A model generated the notes under the pieces. The model saw only the letters and a list, made by a program, of their open reading frames with translations, searched no databases and was not told the origin of the DNA. From CAVSRC01 sp963830205 (GTDB taxonomy: Bacteria > Pseudomonadota > Alphaproteobacteria > Rhizobiales > Kaistiaceae), in the NCBI GenBank assembly GCA_963830205.1, contig CAWHLP010000016.1, positions 48,833-112,832 of the forward strand: 64,000 bases of DNA, written 5' to 3'. A program made the position numbers and the translations under genes. Positions 19,682-28,394 of the stretch are shown here, piece after piece. Every line of letters begins with the position of its first letter. Positions within the stretch are counted from its first letter, which is position 1.

Positions 19682-20431
19682 CTAACGGCCGCCGGTCACG
19701 TCCAAAAGCGCCCCGTTGACATAGGCGGATGCGTCCGAGAGCAGCCACACGATCGCCTCGGCGACTTCCTCGGCGCGGCCGGCGCGGCCGAGCGGCGTCG
19801 ACACGCCCAGCCGTTGGGCGCGGCCGGGCTGCCCGCCGCTGGCGTGGATCTCGGTGTCGATCAGCCCCGGCCGCACCGCGTTGACGCGCACACCGTGCGG
19901 ACCGCATTCCTTGGACAGGCCGATGGTGAGCGTGTCGAGCGCGCCCTTGCTGGCGGCGTAGTCGACATATTCGTGGGCGCCACCCAGACGCGCCGCCGCC
20001 GACGAGACGTTGACGATCGCGCCGCCCGCCCCGCCGCGGTCGGTCGCCATGCGCCGCACGGCCTCGCGCGCCACCAGCATGGCGCCCAGGATGTTGACGG
20101 CGATGACCGTCGTCAGCCGCTCGGTCGACATGTCGGCGAGCGGGCCGGGTGGGCTGAGAATTACGCCGGCATTGTTGACCACGCCGCCGATCGGCCCGAA
20201 GGCGGCGGCCGTCTCATCGAACAGGCGGACGACGTCCTGCTCCTTGGCGACATCGCCCTTGAGCGCCAGCGCCTTGCCGCCCGCCGCCTCCACCGCCGCG
20301 ACCGTCTCCCCGGCCGCCCTGTCGTTGGCCACGTAGCTGAAGCCGACCGACCAGCCGCGCGCGCCTGCCAGCCTTGCCGTGGCGGCGCCGATGCCCCGGC
20401 TGCCGCCGGTGACGACGATGGTCTTGCTCAT
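19682..20431 (-). CDS. SDR-family oxidoreductase
   Basis: The 249-residue classical short-chain dehydrogenase has the cofactor motif TGGSRGIG near residues 8-15. The NNAG motif (GVVNNAGV), the catalytic Ser (IVNVSSAAARLGG) and Tyr-Lys pair (YVDYAASKGALD) follow, with the C-terminal AYVNGALLDVTGGR. The acidic versus basic residue after the second strand (FSYVANDR) suggests NADP preference. The substrate is unknown. It lies on the minus strand between the FAD oxidase and the dppA paralogue and may be cotranscribed with them. The ATG at 20431 is chosen because the fold starts right there. Confidence 0.85.
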   Translation of the reverse strand: MSKTIVVTGGSRGIGAATARLAGARGWSVGFSYVANDRAAGETVAAVEAAGGKALALKGDVAKEQDVVRLFDETAAAFGPIGGVVNNAGVILSPPGPLADMSTERLTTVIAVNILGAMLVAREAVRRMATDRGGAGGAIVNVSSAAARLGGAHEYVDYAASKGALDTLTIGLSKECGPHGVRVNAVRPGLIDTEIHASGGQPGRAQRLGVSTPLGRAGRAEEVAEAIVWLLSDASAYVNGALLDVTGGR

Positions 20432-20525
20432 CCCGGAGACCTCGCGATTGCGACCTCTGCCAAGCTTCCGTCCGACGCCTGCCGAGGACAACCGCCCGTC
20501 CTGCAACGCCGCTATGCAGGCGGCC

Positions 20526-21914
20526 TCACCTCGGTGGCCAGGCCTTGAGCTTGCCGGGATTCATCAGGCCGAGAGGATCGGCGAGGCTCTTGAACTCCGG
20601 CTGCGGCGCGTCGGTGCGCTTCCATCCGGCATCGTCGAGCACGTAGCTGTGCGGGCTGGAGACGGCCCCACCCAGCGCCTCCGCCTGGCGGATCACCTCC
20701 GCCAGCCGCTCTTCCGAGCGATAGCGCAGGATCGGCAGGCTCGACACGAAGACACGGCCGCCACGGCGCTGAAATTCGAGGTGGAGCAGCAGTTCGCCGG
20801 CAAAGGCCCGCTCCATCCCGGCGACCGCCTCCATTTCCCGGCCTTCGGGAAAGCGGATCTGCAGATAGGTGATCGCCGGATCGACCTTGAGCGCATGCAG
20901 CGTGGTGTGGTTCCAGGTGTATTCGTAGAGCGGCGGCATCGACCCCTTGCCGTTGAAGGCCGCCTCCTCCGCCGCCAGCGCCCCGCGCTCATAGACGATG
21001 CGGCCGCCATGGTCGCCGGCCATCTCGGAAAGTACCGCCACCTGCGCCTCGGCCACCATGACGATCGCCATGGCGTGGCCCTCAGGCACCAGCGGCGCCA
21101 GCCGCTTGAGCATGGGCGGGATGGCGGCGTCGAAGACGCCGATCTCCTTCTTGGCGACCGCCTCCGCCGCGGCGAGCGCATAGCCGAAGCGCGCCGCCTG
21201 AACCAGCGTCGGGAAGGCGATGACCCGCTCCGCCCACGGTTGCCACGGCGCCAGCGGCACCTTGACCTCGGTGATGATGCCGTTGACGCCATAGGCGTGC
21301 AGCACCTTGAGGACATCGCGGCCGGCAAGCTCGATGACGCGTGGTTCCTCCTCCACCGTCACCACCTCGACCGCGATGACCGCGCCGGGGTCGGCGATCT
21401 GGCCCCAGGTGCAGGAGCCGCAGCCGGCGGCGCCGCCGGCGACGAAGCCGCCGATCGTTGCCTGCTTGCGCGTCGAGGGGTGGAAGCGCAGTTCCCAGCG
21501 GCCATCGGCGGCGAAGCGATCCTTAAGCGCCCGGTCGATGTCGATGAGCCGTGCGCCGGCCTCGAACCGCCCTGCCCCGGCGGTGACGCCGACCACCCGG
21601 TCGAGGCCGGTCATGTCGAGCACGACGCCGCCGGAGAGCGGCACCGCCTGACCGTAATTGCCAGTGCCGCCGCCGCGCACGGTGAGCGGCACGCGATGGC
21701 GCGCGCACGCCGCGGCGACGCGGATCACCTCATCCTTGCTGCGCGGCGCCACGACGAGGTCGGCGCGCTTGTCGTCGAGCAGCGGTTTCAGGATCGGCGA
21801 GAACCAGTAGAAGTCGCGGCTCTTGAGCCTCAGCGTGGCTGGATCGTCGGCGACGGCGATGCCGGCGAGGTCGGCCGTGAGGGCAGCCAGACGTGCCGGC
21901 GTCACGGCGTCCAT
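20526..21914 (-). CDS. FAD-linked oxidase (FAD_binding_4, GlcD/DLD-like)
   Basis: The 462-residue flavoprotein has the PCMH-type FAD-binding domain. Its phosphate-binding segment is VPLTVRGGGTGNYGQAVPLSGG near residues 75-97, with FHPSTRKQATIGGFVAGGAAGCGS and the YGVNGIITEV strand after it. A C-terminal oxidase domain ends in DPLGLMNPGKL, where family members hold flavin contacts. It should oxidise a 2-hydroxy acid or a related compound. A close paralogue lies at 32630-34048. Its start lies inside the end of the creatininase gene (13-base overlap), so the two proteins very likely act on one pathway. Confidence 0.85.
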   Translation of the reverse strand: MDAVTPARLAALTADLAGIAVADDPATLRLKSRDFYWFSPILKPLLDDKRADLVVAPRSKDEVIRVAAACARHRVPLTVRGGGTGNYGQAVPLSGGVVLDMTGLDRVVGVTAGAGRFEAGARLIDIDRALKDRFAADGRWELRFHPSTRKQATIGGFVAGGAAGCGSCTWGQIADPGAVIAVEVVTVEEEPRVIELAGRDVLKVLHAYGVNGIITEVKVPLAPWQPWAERVIAFPTLVQAARFGYALAAAEAVAKKEIGVFDAAIPPMLKRLAPLVPEGHAMAIVMVAEAQVAVLSEMAGDHGGRIVYERGALAAEEAAFNGKGSMPPLYEYTWNHTTLHALKVDPAITYLQIRFPEGREMEAVAGMERAFAGELLLHLEFQRRGGRVFVSSLPILRYRSEERLAEVIRQAEALGGAVSSPHSYVLDDAGWKRTDAPQPEFKSLADPLGLMNPGKLKAWPPR

Positions 21915-22699
21915 AGGCGCCCGGTGTCGAAGCCGTGGACATCGCGGCAGAGATCGACGAAAGCCGCCGCCTGGTGATCGACCACCGCCTTGCCCTTGTC
22001 GGCGGTAGCGGCGGCGGCGTTGCCGAGCGCACCATCGGGATTGAGGTCCTGCGCCTTCCAGCCGAACTGGACCGGCCCATGGCCACGCAAATACTTGAAT
22101 TCATTGATGAAGGCGAGTTGGCTCGAACGGAAGTCCTTGGCCTTCTCCATGCGCACCAGATCCGCCCTCAGATGCAGCATCATCGAGGTTTCGATGTCGC
22201 CGCCGTGGATGCCGTAGAGCGATTCCTCCGGCGCGGTCACGCCCTCGGGCAGCCCGAAGCGCGACCAGGCGGTGGCCACCACCAGCATGTCATGGCGGAC
22301 GCGCAGTTCGCGCGCCACGATGTCGACCATCGGCACGTTGCCGCCGTGCGAGTTGACGATGATCAGCTTCTCGATGCCGGCGCGCCTGACGCTGTCGCCG
22401 ATCTCCAACCACAGCCGGGTCGTGGTGTCCCAGGTCGAGGTCAACGTGCCCGGCGAGGAGATGTGCTCGTTGGATTTGCCGATTGCCTGGACCGGCAGGA
22501 AGGTCACCGGCAGATCGTCGGGCAGGAGCGCGATCGAGCGGCGGATCATGCCTTCGGCGATGCAGGTGTCCGTGTAGACCGGCAGATGCGGCCCGTGCTG
22601 CTCGACCGCTGCCACCGGCAGCACGGCGATCCAGCCGGAGGTGTCGTTGTCCGCGAAATCGCGGGTGGTCATTTCGACCCAGAGACGTGAGGGAAGCAT
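21902..22699 (-). CDS. Creatininase-family amidohydrolase
   Basis: The 265-residue protein belongs to the creatininase family, metal-dependent hydrolases that open cyclic amides or act on formamides. The ligand residues are visible: Glu and His in AAVEQHGPHLP, Asp in YTDTCIAEG, His in IIVNSHGGNVP and Glu in GGDIETSMMLHLR. The conserved SPGTLT segment is also present. Family members include creatininase, MftE and the riboflavin/F420 pathway FAPy hydrolase, so the substrate stays open. It is the first gene of a minus-strand group followed, with overlap, by the FAD oxidase. Confidence 0.88.
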   Translation of the reverse strand: MLPSRLWVEMTTRDFADNDTSGWIAVLPVAAVEQHGPHLPVYTDTCIAEGMIRRSIALLPDDLPVTFLPVQAIGKSNEHISSPGTLTSTWDTTTRLWLEIGDSVRRAGIEKLIIVNSHGGNVPMVDIVARELRVRHDMLVVATAWSRFGLPEGVTAPEESLYGIHGGDIETSMMLHLRADLVRMEKAKDFRSSQLAFINEFKYLRGHGPVQFGWKAQDLNPDGALGNAAAATADKGKAVVDHQAAAFVDLCRDVHGFDTGRLWTP

Positions 22700-22785
22700 G
22701 GCAAGCGGTCCGCTCGGGGGGGTGAACGCCCAGCCATAATGGACGCGCGCCGGTGCCCGCCGCAATGCCTCGCCGCAGGAAGATT

Positions 22786-25266
22786 TCAGGCGGCCGACGC
22801 CTTGACGCCCGGCCGGAACATCAGGGCGAGCGCGTCCTTGAGCGGCACCGGACGGCCGGTCAGGAAGCCCTGCACTTCGGTGCAGCCCTCGGCCTTGACC
22901 CGGTCGAACTGCTCGCGCGTCTCGACGCCCTCGGCGGTGGTGATGATGCCGAGGCTGGCGCACATGCCAGTCACCGCACGGATGATCGCCAGCGAACTGC
23001 CGTCGGTGTTGACGTCGACGATGAAGCGCCGGTCGATCTTGATCTTGTCGAAGGGGAAGCTCTGCAGGTAGCTCAGCGACGAATAGCCGGTGCCGAAATC
23101 ATCCATCGAGATGTGCACGCCCATGGCGCGCAGGTGGTGCAGCGTCGTCAGCGTCGTTTCGCTGTCGGCAAGCAGCACCGATTCGGTGATTTCCAGCTCG
23201 AGGCGGTTTGCCGCCAGCCCCGAGCCGGCCAGCGCCGCGATGACCGACTGCATCAGGTGGCTGCTGCGGAACTGCGCCGGCGAGAGGTTGACCGCAACCT
23301 TCACCGGCGACGGCCACTTGGCCGCGTCGGTGCAGGCCTGCTTCAGCACCCATTCGCCGATCGGCACGATCAGGCCGGCCTCTTCCGCCAGCCCAATGAA
23401 CTCGCCTGGGTGCACCAGCCCGCGCTCCGGGTGGAACCAGCGGATGAGCGCCTCGAAGCCGCTGATAGCGTTGGTCTCAAGGTTGAACTGCGGCTGATAG
23501 AACAGCTCGAACTGCCCCTCCTCGATGGCCTTGCGGAGATCGGACTCGAGCGTCCGCCGGGCCTGCATCTCGGCGTCCATCGCACGCTCGAAGAAGCGGT
23601 AGACGCCGCGCCCATCGTTCTTGGCGCGATAGAGCGCCATGTCGGCGGCCTTGAGCAGATGGGCGGCGTCGGCACCGTCGGCCGCCGCCAGCGCGATACC
23701 GATGCTCACCCCGCTGACGACCTGATGGCCACTCAGCAGGTATGGCTCGCCGACCGCGTCGATGATGCGCTGGGCCAATGCGCGGGCGCCCTGCGGCTGC
23801 TCCGCGCCGACCTGCACGATGGCGAACTCGTCGCCGCCGAGACGCGCCACGGTATCGCCGCCGCGCACGCAGGTTACCAGGCGCTTGGCGACCGTCTGCA
23901 GGAGCGCATCGCCGACCGGATGGCCGAGCGTGTCGTTGATGTCCTTGAAGTGGTCGAGGTCGAGACAGAGGATCGCCACCTGACCGTCGCGGCCGGCGCG
24001 CACCAGCGCATCCTCGATGCGCTCGCCGAGCAGGATGCGGTTGGGCAGGTCGGTGAGGCCGTCATGGTGGGTCATGTGGGCGATCTTCGCCTCGGCCTTG
24101 CGGCGGTCGGTCACGTCCTCATGGGTCGACACCCAGCCACCATCCTCCAACGGCTGGAATACCATGCTGATGATGCGGCCATCCTGAAACTGGACGACAT
24201 CCTTTTGCGGCTGGCCGCGGCTGATGATCCCGGTAAGATCATCGGCGTATTTCTCGGCATCGCTGCCGGCAAACCGTCCGCCGCGCTGGTTGTGCTCGAC
24301 GATCGCCTGCACCGGCGTTCCCGGCTTCATCAGCTCCGGCGGCAGCTTGTAGATGTCGGCGTAGCGGCGATTGGCAACGATCAGCTTGCGCTCGACGTCG
24401 AACATGACCAGTCCGATCGGCATGTTCTCGATGGCGGTGAAGAAGCGCTGCCTGTCCTGCTCCACTTCCGCGGCCAGCGCGCGGCCGCGCACAAGGCTCT
24501 CGCGATAGCCCTCGGCCGCTTCGATGAGCGCGCCGATCTCGTCATGCCGGCCATGCTCCTCGGCGATGCGCACCGACGCATCGCCTCCGTTGAGCTGGCG
24601 CATGGCCTGGCTCACCCGACGGATGGGGGCGCTGATGTTGCGGCCGATCCAGAGGATGGCGACGACGACGCCGAACACGGCGATGACGATCGCCGCGATC
24701 GTCAACCAGAAGGCGGTCAGGAAGGTGCTGTCGACCTGGCGCGCGCCGATGTCGCTCTGCCGGCCGGAATAGGTGATGAGGTCGTCAATCCGACGCATGG
24801 CGTGATCGAGGTCGGCGAATATCGCGACCTCCGAGGTCGCAGCCTGCACCGACCCGGCGTCGGGCAGCGCCCGCGCCAAGCTTGATTCGTATTCGCCCCA
24901 GACATTGCGCAGGACAGAGTAGAGCAGGCGCTCCTCCACGTCCCCGGGGATGGCCTCGTAGAGCCGCCAGTCGCGCTCGAGCTTCTGCGCGATCGAATCC
25001 ATTCGCTCGCTGATATGGACGTGCTCTCCGAGCACATCCTCGTGCAGGCGCGATCGCGCCAGCAGGCCGTACTCGGCCATCTCAGCCTTGATCTCGCCGA
25101 GCAGCTCGATGCGCGGCAGCCAGATGGTCACGATCTGCCCGGCTGACCGGCTCAGCGCCTGAAGATTGTAGAGGCCGGCGCCGCCCACCAGGATGATGAG
25201 CGCCAGAGCCAGTCCGAGGCCGGCCATCAGCTTGGTGCGAATACTGGCGTCGCGCAGCGCCTTCAT
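22786..25266 (-). CDS. Membrane GGDEF-EAL cyclic-di-GMP enzyme with HAMP and PAS domains
   Basis: This 826-residue inner-membrane protein controls the second messenger c-di-GMP. Two membrane segments at about residues 12-34 and 183-207 enclose a helical periplasmic sensor. A HAMP domain follows (210-265), then a PAS domain (~280-395), GGDEF (~400-560) and EAL (~575-815). The GGDEF motif is intact at about 477-481, with an RGGD inhibitory site just before it. EAL is intact (GFEALIRW), as are DDFGTGYSS and TAEGVETREQ. It may therefore be bifunctional. The ATG at 25266 has GAGGGGCGGG upstream; a GTG one codon earlier is possible. The following creatininase gene starts 87 bases downstream. Confidence 0.93.
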   Translation of the reverse strand: MKALRDASIRTKLMAGLGLALALIILVGGAGLYNLQALSRSAGQIVTIWLPRIELLGEIKAEMAEYGLLARSRLHEDVLGEHVHISERMDSIAQKLERDWRLYEAIPGDVEERLLYSVLRNVWGEYESSLARALPDAGSVQAATSEVAIFADLDHAMRRIDDLITYSGRQSDIGARQVDSTFLTAFWLTIAAIVIAVFGVVVAILWIGRNISAPIRRVSQAMRQLNGGDASVRIAEEHGRHDEIGALIEAAEGYRESLVRGRALAAEVEQDRQRFFTAIENMPIGLVMFDVERKLIVANRRYADIYKLPPELMKPGTPVQAIVEHNQRGGRFAGSDAEKYADDLTGIISRGQPQKDVVQFQDGRIISMVFQPLEDGGWVSTHEDVTDRRKAEAKIAHMTHHDGLTDLPNRILLGERIEDALVRAGRDGQVAILCLDLDHFKDINDTLGHPVGDALLQTVAKRLVTCVRGGDTVARLGGDEFAIVQVGAEQPQGARALAQRIIDAVGEPYLLSGHQVVSGVSIGIALAAADGADAAHLLKAADMALYRAKNDGRGVYRFFERAMDAEMQARRTLESDLRKAIEEGQFELFYQPQFNLETNAISGFEALIRWFHPERGLVHPGEFIGLAEEAGLIVPIGEWVLKQACTDAAKWPSPVKVAVNLSPAQFRSSHLMQSVIAALAGSGLAANRLELEITESVLLADSETTLTTLHHLRAMGVHISMDDFGTGYSSLSYLQSFPFDKIKIDRRFIVDVNTDGSSLAIIRAVTGMCASLGIITTAEGVETREQFDRVKAEGCTEVQGFLTGRPVPLKDALALMFRPGVKASAA

Positions 25267-25712
25267 CACCCGCCCCTCGGCATCTGCCCGCCGTCCCGAC
25301 CGCCGTCGATTGAAGCGGCCTCACTGCCGGGCCGGCGCCGCGGGGCGCCGACTGGACAGGGCCTGCTGCGCATGGGCGACAGGCGGAGGGCAGGAAGGAC
25401 AGGAGCGGCTGCAGCCGCCGGAAGGGGTACGAACAAATCCATTGTGCTTCTCGCAGCCAGACGTCACCAAGTCTCTATGGCGACGTTGGCACCGGCACCT
25501 TGTCCAATATCAAACCCAGATGATTAAGGTCTCCATAATGAAAGGTTCAAAAGAAATCGACCAGAACGAGCAAAGCGCCCAATAGGCCGAGCAATTCTGC
25601 CAGGGAATACTTCGAACTCCTGGTCCAGTCGTTAATCCTGCGGAAAGCATAATTCCTTCTGGCGCCGCAAATTCAGTCGCGGCAGCGAGCGGCACGGCCC
25701 GCGGCCGATGGC
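25267..25712. other. Intergenic stretch of about 446 bases
   Basis: No gene that I can support lies here. The left part presumably carries the promoter of the GGDEF-EAL gene. Around 25500-25680 the composition becomes more AT-rich. A 21-codon ORF (ATG at 25519) is present but has no good ribosome site and no recognisable sequence. Confidence 0.5.
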
Positions 25713-27056
25713 TCACAACGCTGCCAGGAAGGCTTTGGCAGCCTCGCCATGCTCGCGGCGGAGCTTCGCCACATCGACGCCGACCGGTTGGCCGTCCTCG
25801 ACCGTCCACCTGCCGCCGATCATCACCCGATCGGCGGCGTGCGCACCGCACAGAACCAGCGCGGCGAGCGGATCGCCGGCGCCGGAGAAGCGCAGATCGT
25901 CCAGCGTGAACAAGGCGAGATCGGCCTGCTTGCCGACCGCGATCGTGCCGATGTCGCTGCGGCCAAGGCAGCGGGCCGAACCTTCGGTCGCCCAGCGCAG
26001 GACGTCGAAATGGGTGACCGCGGCGGCGTCATAGGTCAGCCGGCCGATCATCAGCGCGTGGCGCACGCCCTCCATCAGGTTGGAATTGTCGTTCGACGCC
26101 GAGCCATCGACGCCGAGCCCGACCGGGCTGCCGGCCGCCTCCAGCTCCTTGGTGCGGCACTGGCCGGAGGCGAGCACCATGTTCGACGTCGGGCAGTGGC
26201 AGACGCCGACACCGTGGCGGCCGAGATGCTTCACCTCGTCGTCGGTGAAATGGATGCCATGGGCGAGCCAGACGCGATCGGAGAGCCAGCCGCACTCCTC
26301 CAGATAGTCGACCGGCCGGCATTCGAAGTGCTGCAGGCAGTATTCGTTCTCGTCGCGCGTCTCGCCGAGATGGGTGTGCAGCCGGCACTGGAAGCGCTCG
26401 GCCAGGCCGACGCTGTCGACCATCAGCCGCTTGGTCACCGTGAACGGCGCGCAGGGGGCGAGCGCCACCTGCAGCATCGCGCCTTCGCTGGTGTCATGGT
26501 AGCGGTTCAGGACCCGCTCGCAGTCGGCAAGGATGGTGTCCTCGTCCTGCACGACGCTGTCCGGCGGCAGGCCGCCGTCCTTCTCCGACAGGTTCATCGA
26601 GCCGCGGTTGAGCGTCATGCGCATTCCGACGCGCGCCGCCTCCTCGGCCTGGATGTCCATGGCGTCGTCGAGGCCGACCGGGAACAGGTACTGGTGGTCG
26701 GACGCACAGGTGCAGCCCGACAGCATCAGCTCGGTCAGCGCCAACCGGGTGGCCAGGCGGAAGGCGTCTGGCTTCACGTTCTTCGCCCAGATCGGATAGA
26801 GCGCCTTCAGCCAGGGAAAGAGTTCCTTGTTGATGGCGGCCGGATGGGCGCGGGTCAGCGTCTGGAAGAAGTGGTGATGGGTGTTGATCAGGCCGGGGAT
26901 GACCACATGGCGGCCGGCATCATAGACCTGATCGACCGGCGCCGCGGGTTCGCCGCCCGCCGGCACCAGCGCGACGATGCGGCCGCCCTCGACCACCAGC
27001 CCGCCGCCGGCGCCTTCCGCCAGAACGGCCAGCGGTTCTTTGATCCACAGACGCAT
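25713..27056 (-). CDS. Probable 8-oxoguanine deaminase (amidohydrolase)
   Basis: The 447-residue metal-dependent deaminase has the first metal motif INTHHHFFQTLTRAHP near residues 57-72. It also has HTHLGE (second His), LAHGIHFTDDE and the catalytic Asp in LGVDGSASNDNSN. The segment NKELFPWLKALYPIWA and the overall sequence match the group known as 8-oxoguanine deaminases (oxidised guanine to urate) of Pseudomonas and rhizobia. The related atrazine-product hydrolases AtzB and TrzN are the main alternative. It is cytoplasmic. It follows LysE after 12 bases and RidA further up, so the three form one minus-strand operon for nitrogen-base handling. Confidence 0.85.
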   Translation of the reverse strand: MRLWIKEPLAVLAEGAGGGLVVEGGRIVALVPAGGEPAAPVDQVYDAGRHVVIPGLINTHHHFFQTLTRAHPAAINKELFPWLKALYPIWAKNVKPDAFRLATRLALTELMLSGCTCASDHQYLFPVGLDDAMDIQAEEAARVGMRMTLNRGSMNLSEKDGGLPPDSVVQDEDTILADCERVLNRYHDTSEGAMLQVALAPCAPFTVTKRLMVDSVGLAERFQCRLHTHLGETRDENEYCLQHFECRPVDYLEECGWLSDRVWLAHGIHFTDDEVKHLGRHGVGVCHCPTSNMVLASGQCRTKELEAAGSPVGLGVDGSASNDNSNLMEGVRHALMIGRLTYDAAAVTHFDVLRWATEGSARCLGRSDIGTIAVGKQADLALFTLDDLRFSGAGDPLAALVLCGAHAADRVMIGGRWTVEDGQPVGVDVAKLRREHGEAAKAFLAAL

Positions 27057-27068
27057 GAGCCTCGCCCC

Positions 27069-27683
27069 TCACCTCTCCATTGCAAGCCTGATACCGAACA
27101 GGACGAAGACCGTGCCGGCCACCCGGCCGACGACGGTCCGCACCGGCAGGAAGACCCGCGTCATCCAATGCGGTCGAGGCGAACAGCGCCAGCGGCAGAT
27201 ACCAGGAGCACGAGATGGCGAAGAGCGTGACGAAGGCCTCGGCAGCCAGCAAGGGGTGATGGCCGGGCGGCAGCGCCACCGCCAGCAGCGAGGCGGCGAC
27301 CGCCGCCGATTTGGGATTGGCGAGCGTCGTCGCCAGCCCCGTGCGATAGGCCGAAAGGGCGCCGCCGCGCTGGGCGCCGCCAGGGCAGCGCCGGCCTTGC
27401 GGACCATCTGGATGCCGGCCCAGACCAGATAGGCGGCACCCACGATGCGGATCGCCGCGCCGGCGAAAGGCAGGACCGCGAACAACGCCTTGAGGCCGAA
27501 AAGCCCGGTGGTGATCCAGAAGGCCGTGCCGGTGAGCGAGCCGAGCGCGGTCAGGACCGCCGCCCGGCGGCCGCGCATGGCCGCGGCATAGGTGATCGCC
27601 AGGAAATTGGGGCCGGGAAGGATCACCGCCAGCGCCCAGACGGCCGCCAGCGGCGCCAGAACGGCGAGCGCGCCCCCGGTCAC
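27069..27683 (-). CDS. LysE/RhtB-family exporter (two frameshifts)
   Basis: The protein has the LysE/RhtB pattern: a hydrophobic start, the conserved ILPGPNFLAITYAAAMRG segment near residues 20-38, ALGSLTGTAFWITTGLFGL and further membrane segments. The frame is broken near 27370, where QRGGALSAYRTGLATTLAN continues in another frame. It breaks again near 27168, after CSWYLPLALFASTAL, and returns to VFLPVRTVVGRVAGTVFVLFG. The restored length is about 204 residues, normal for the family. The likely GTG start at 27683 overlaps the expected RidA stop. It should export amino acids or related compounds. Confidence 0.75.
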   Translation of the reverse strand: MTGGALAVLAPLAAVWALAVILPGPNFLAITYAAAMRGRRAAVLTALGSLTGTAFWITTGLFGLKALFAVLPFAGAAIRIVGAAYLVWAGIQMVRKAGAALAAPSAAAPFRPIARGWRRRSPIPNRRRSPPRCWRWRCRPAITPCWLPRPSSRSSPSRAPGICRWRCSPRPHWMTRVFLPVRTVVGRVAGTVFVLFGIRLAMER

Positions 27684-28070
27684 GGCTGCGCCCACCGCCG
27701 TGGCTTCCACCTCGACCAGGAATTCCGGCCGGGTGAAGCCCGAGACGATGACCAGCGTCGAGGCCGGCGGCGGATCGCCGACGAAGCGGTCGCGCACCGC
27801 CATGTAGTCCTTCATGTGCTCGCGCCTGGTGACGAAGGCGTTGAGGCGCACCACGTCGGCGAAGCTCAGGCCCGCCTCGGCGAGGATCGCGGCGATGTTG
27901 CGGAAACAGACCTCCGCCTGGGCCGCGACCGTATCCGGCACCGTGTCGTCGGGCCCGACCCCGAGCTGGCCGGAGCAGAACACCAGGCGCCCGGCCCCGG
28001 CGACCGCGATGCCGTGGCTGTAGCGCCCGAACGGCGCGCGGATGCCGGCAGGATTGAGCGGACGTGCCAT
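27680..28070 (-). CDS. RidA-family protein (reactive imine deaminase)
   Basis: This is a RidA/YjgF/Rid-family protein of about 129 residues. Family landmarks are PFGRYSHGIAVAGAGRLVFCSGQLG and the catalytic-type Arg in GFTRPEFLVEVEATA. Rid proteins hydrolyse reactive enamines or imines, or act on related amides. As read, the frame runs on into LysE without a stop, which would be a RidA-LysE fusion. The length to a TGA in the next frame (391 bases) is one base more than a whole number of codons, so an extra base probably hides the stop, and a GTGA overlap joins the two genes. The start at 28070 is the ATG before ARPLNPAGIRAPFG. Confidence 0.75.
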
Positions 28071-28394
28071 CAAAGCTCCGGAAAGGTTGCCCTTGACGCT
28101 ACGATTGCCGGGCGTCCCCTGACAAGGCCCCGGGCAGCGGAGGATAAGGTCAGACACTGCCGCTTTCTTGTGCAGATGGCTTGTCCTAGAGTGGCGCCCC
28201 CGTGGCGCCGCGGGACCGAAGGCTGCCGCTCCTCAGCCGGCGTCCGGCGCGGCCACTGGCATATGATTTGCGAAGTTCGCCTGACCGCGTCTGCCGCGCG
28301 AGAATGCGGCAATCGCGATTTTGTCCGGACCAGATCACGGAAGGCACCGTGGCGGCGCATGCGACCGGCCACGGCAACGGAAGGGGGAAGGCAT
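28071..28394. other. Divergent promoter region of 324 bases
   Basis: The region lies between the minus-strand RidA operon and the plus-strand ABC operon, so it should hold both promoters. I see no gene, no TPP riboswitch sequence and no clear operator, apart from the short inverted pair CCGCG...CGCGG near 28290. Confidence 0.4.

Noticed and set aside
22753..24885. 710-residue open frame on the plus strand
   Set aside because: It mirrors the GGDEF-EAL gene and shows no protein-like pattern.
27069..28157. RidA-LysE fusion protein
   Set aside because: The distance from the RidA start to the next-frame TGA is a multiple of three plus one, and the LysE part has two more frame breaks, so a sequence error explains the fusion better.
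28071..28394. TPP riboswitch before the NMT1-type operon
   Set aside because: The conserved CUGAGA and following thi-box sequences are not present.
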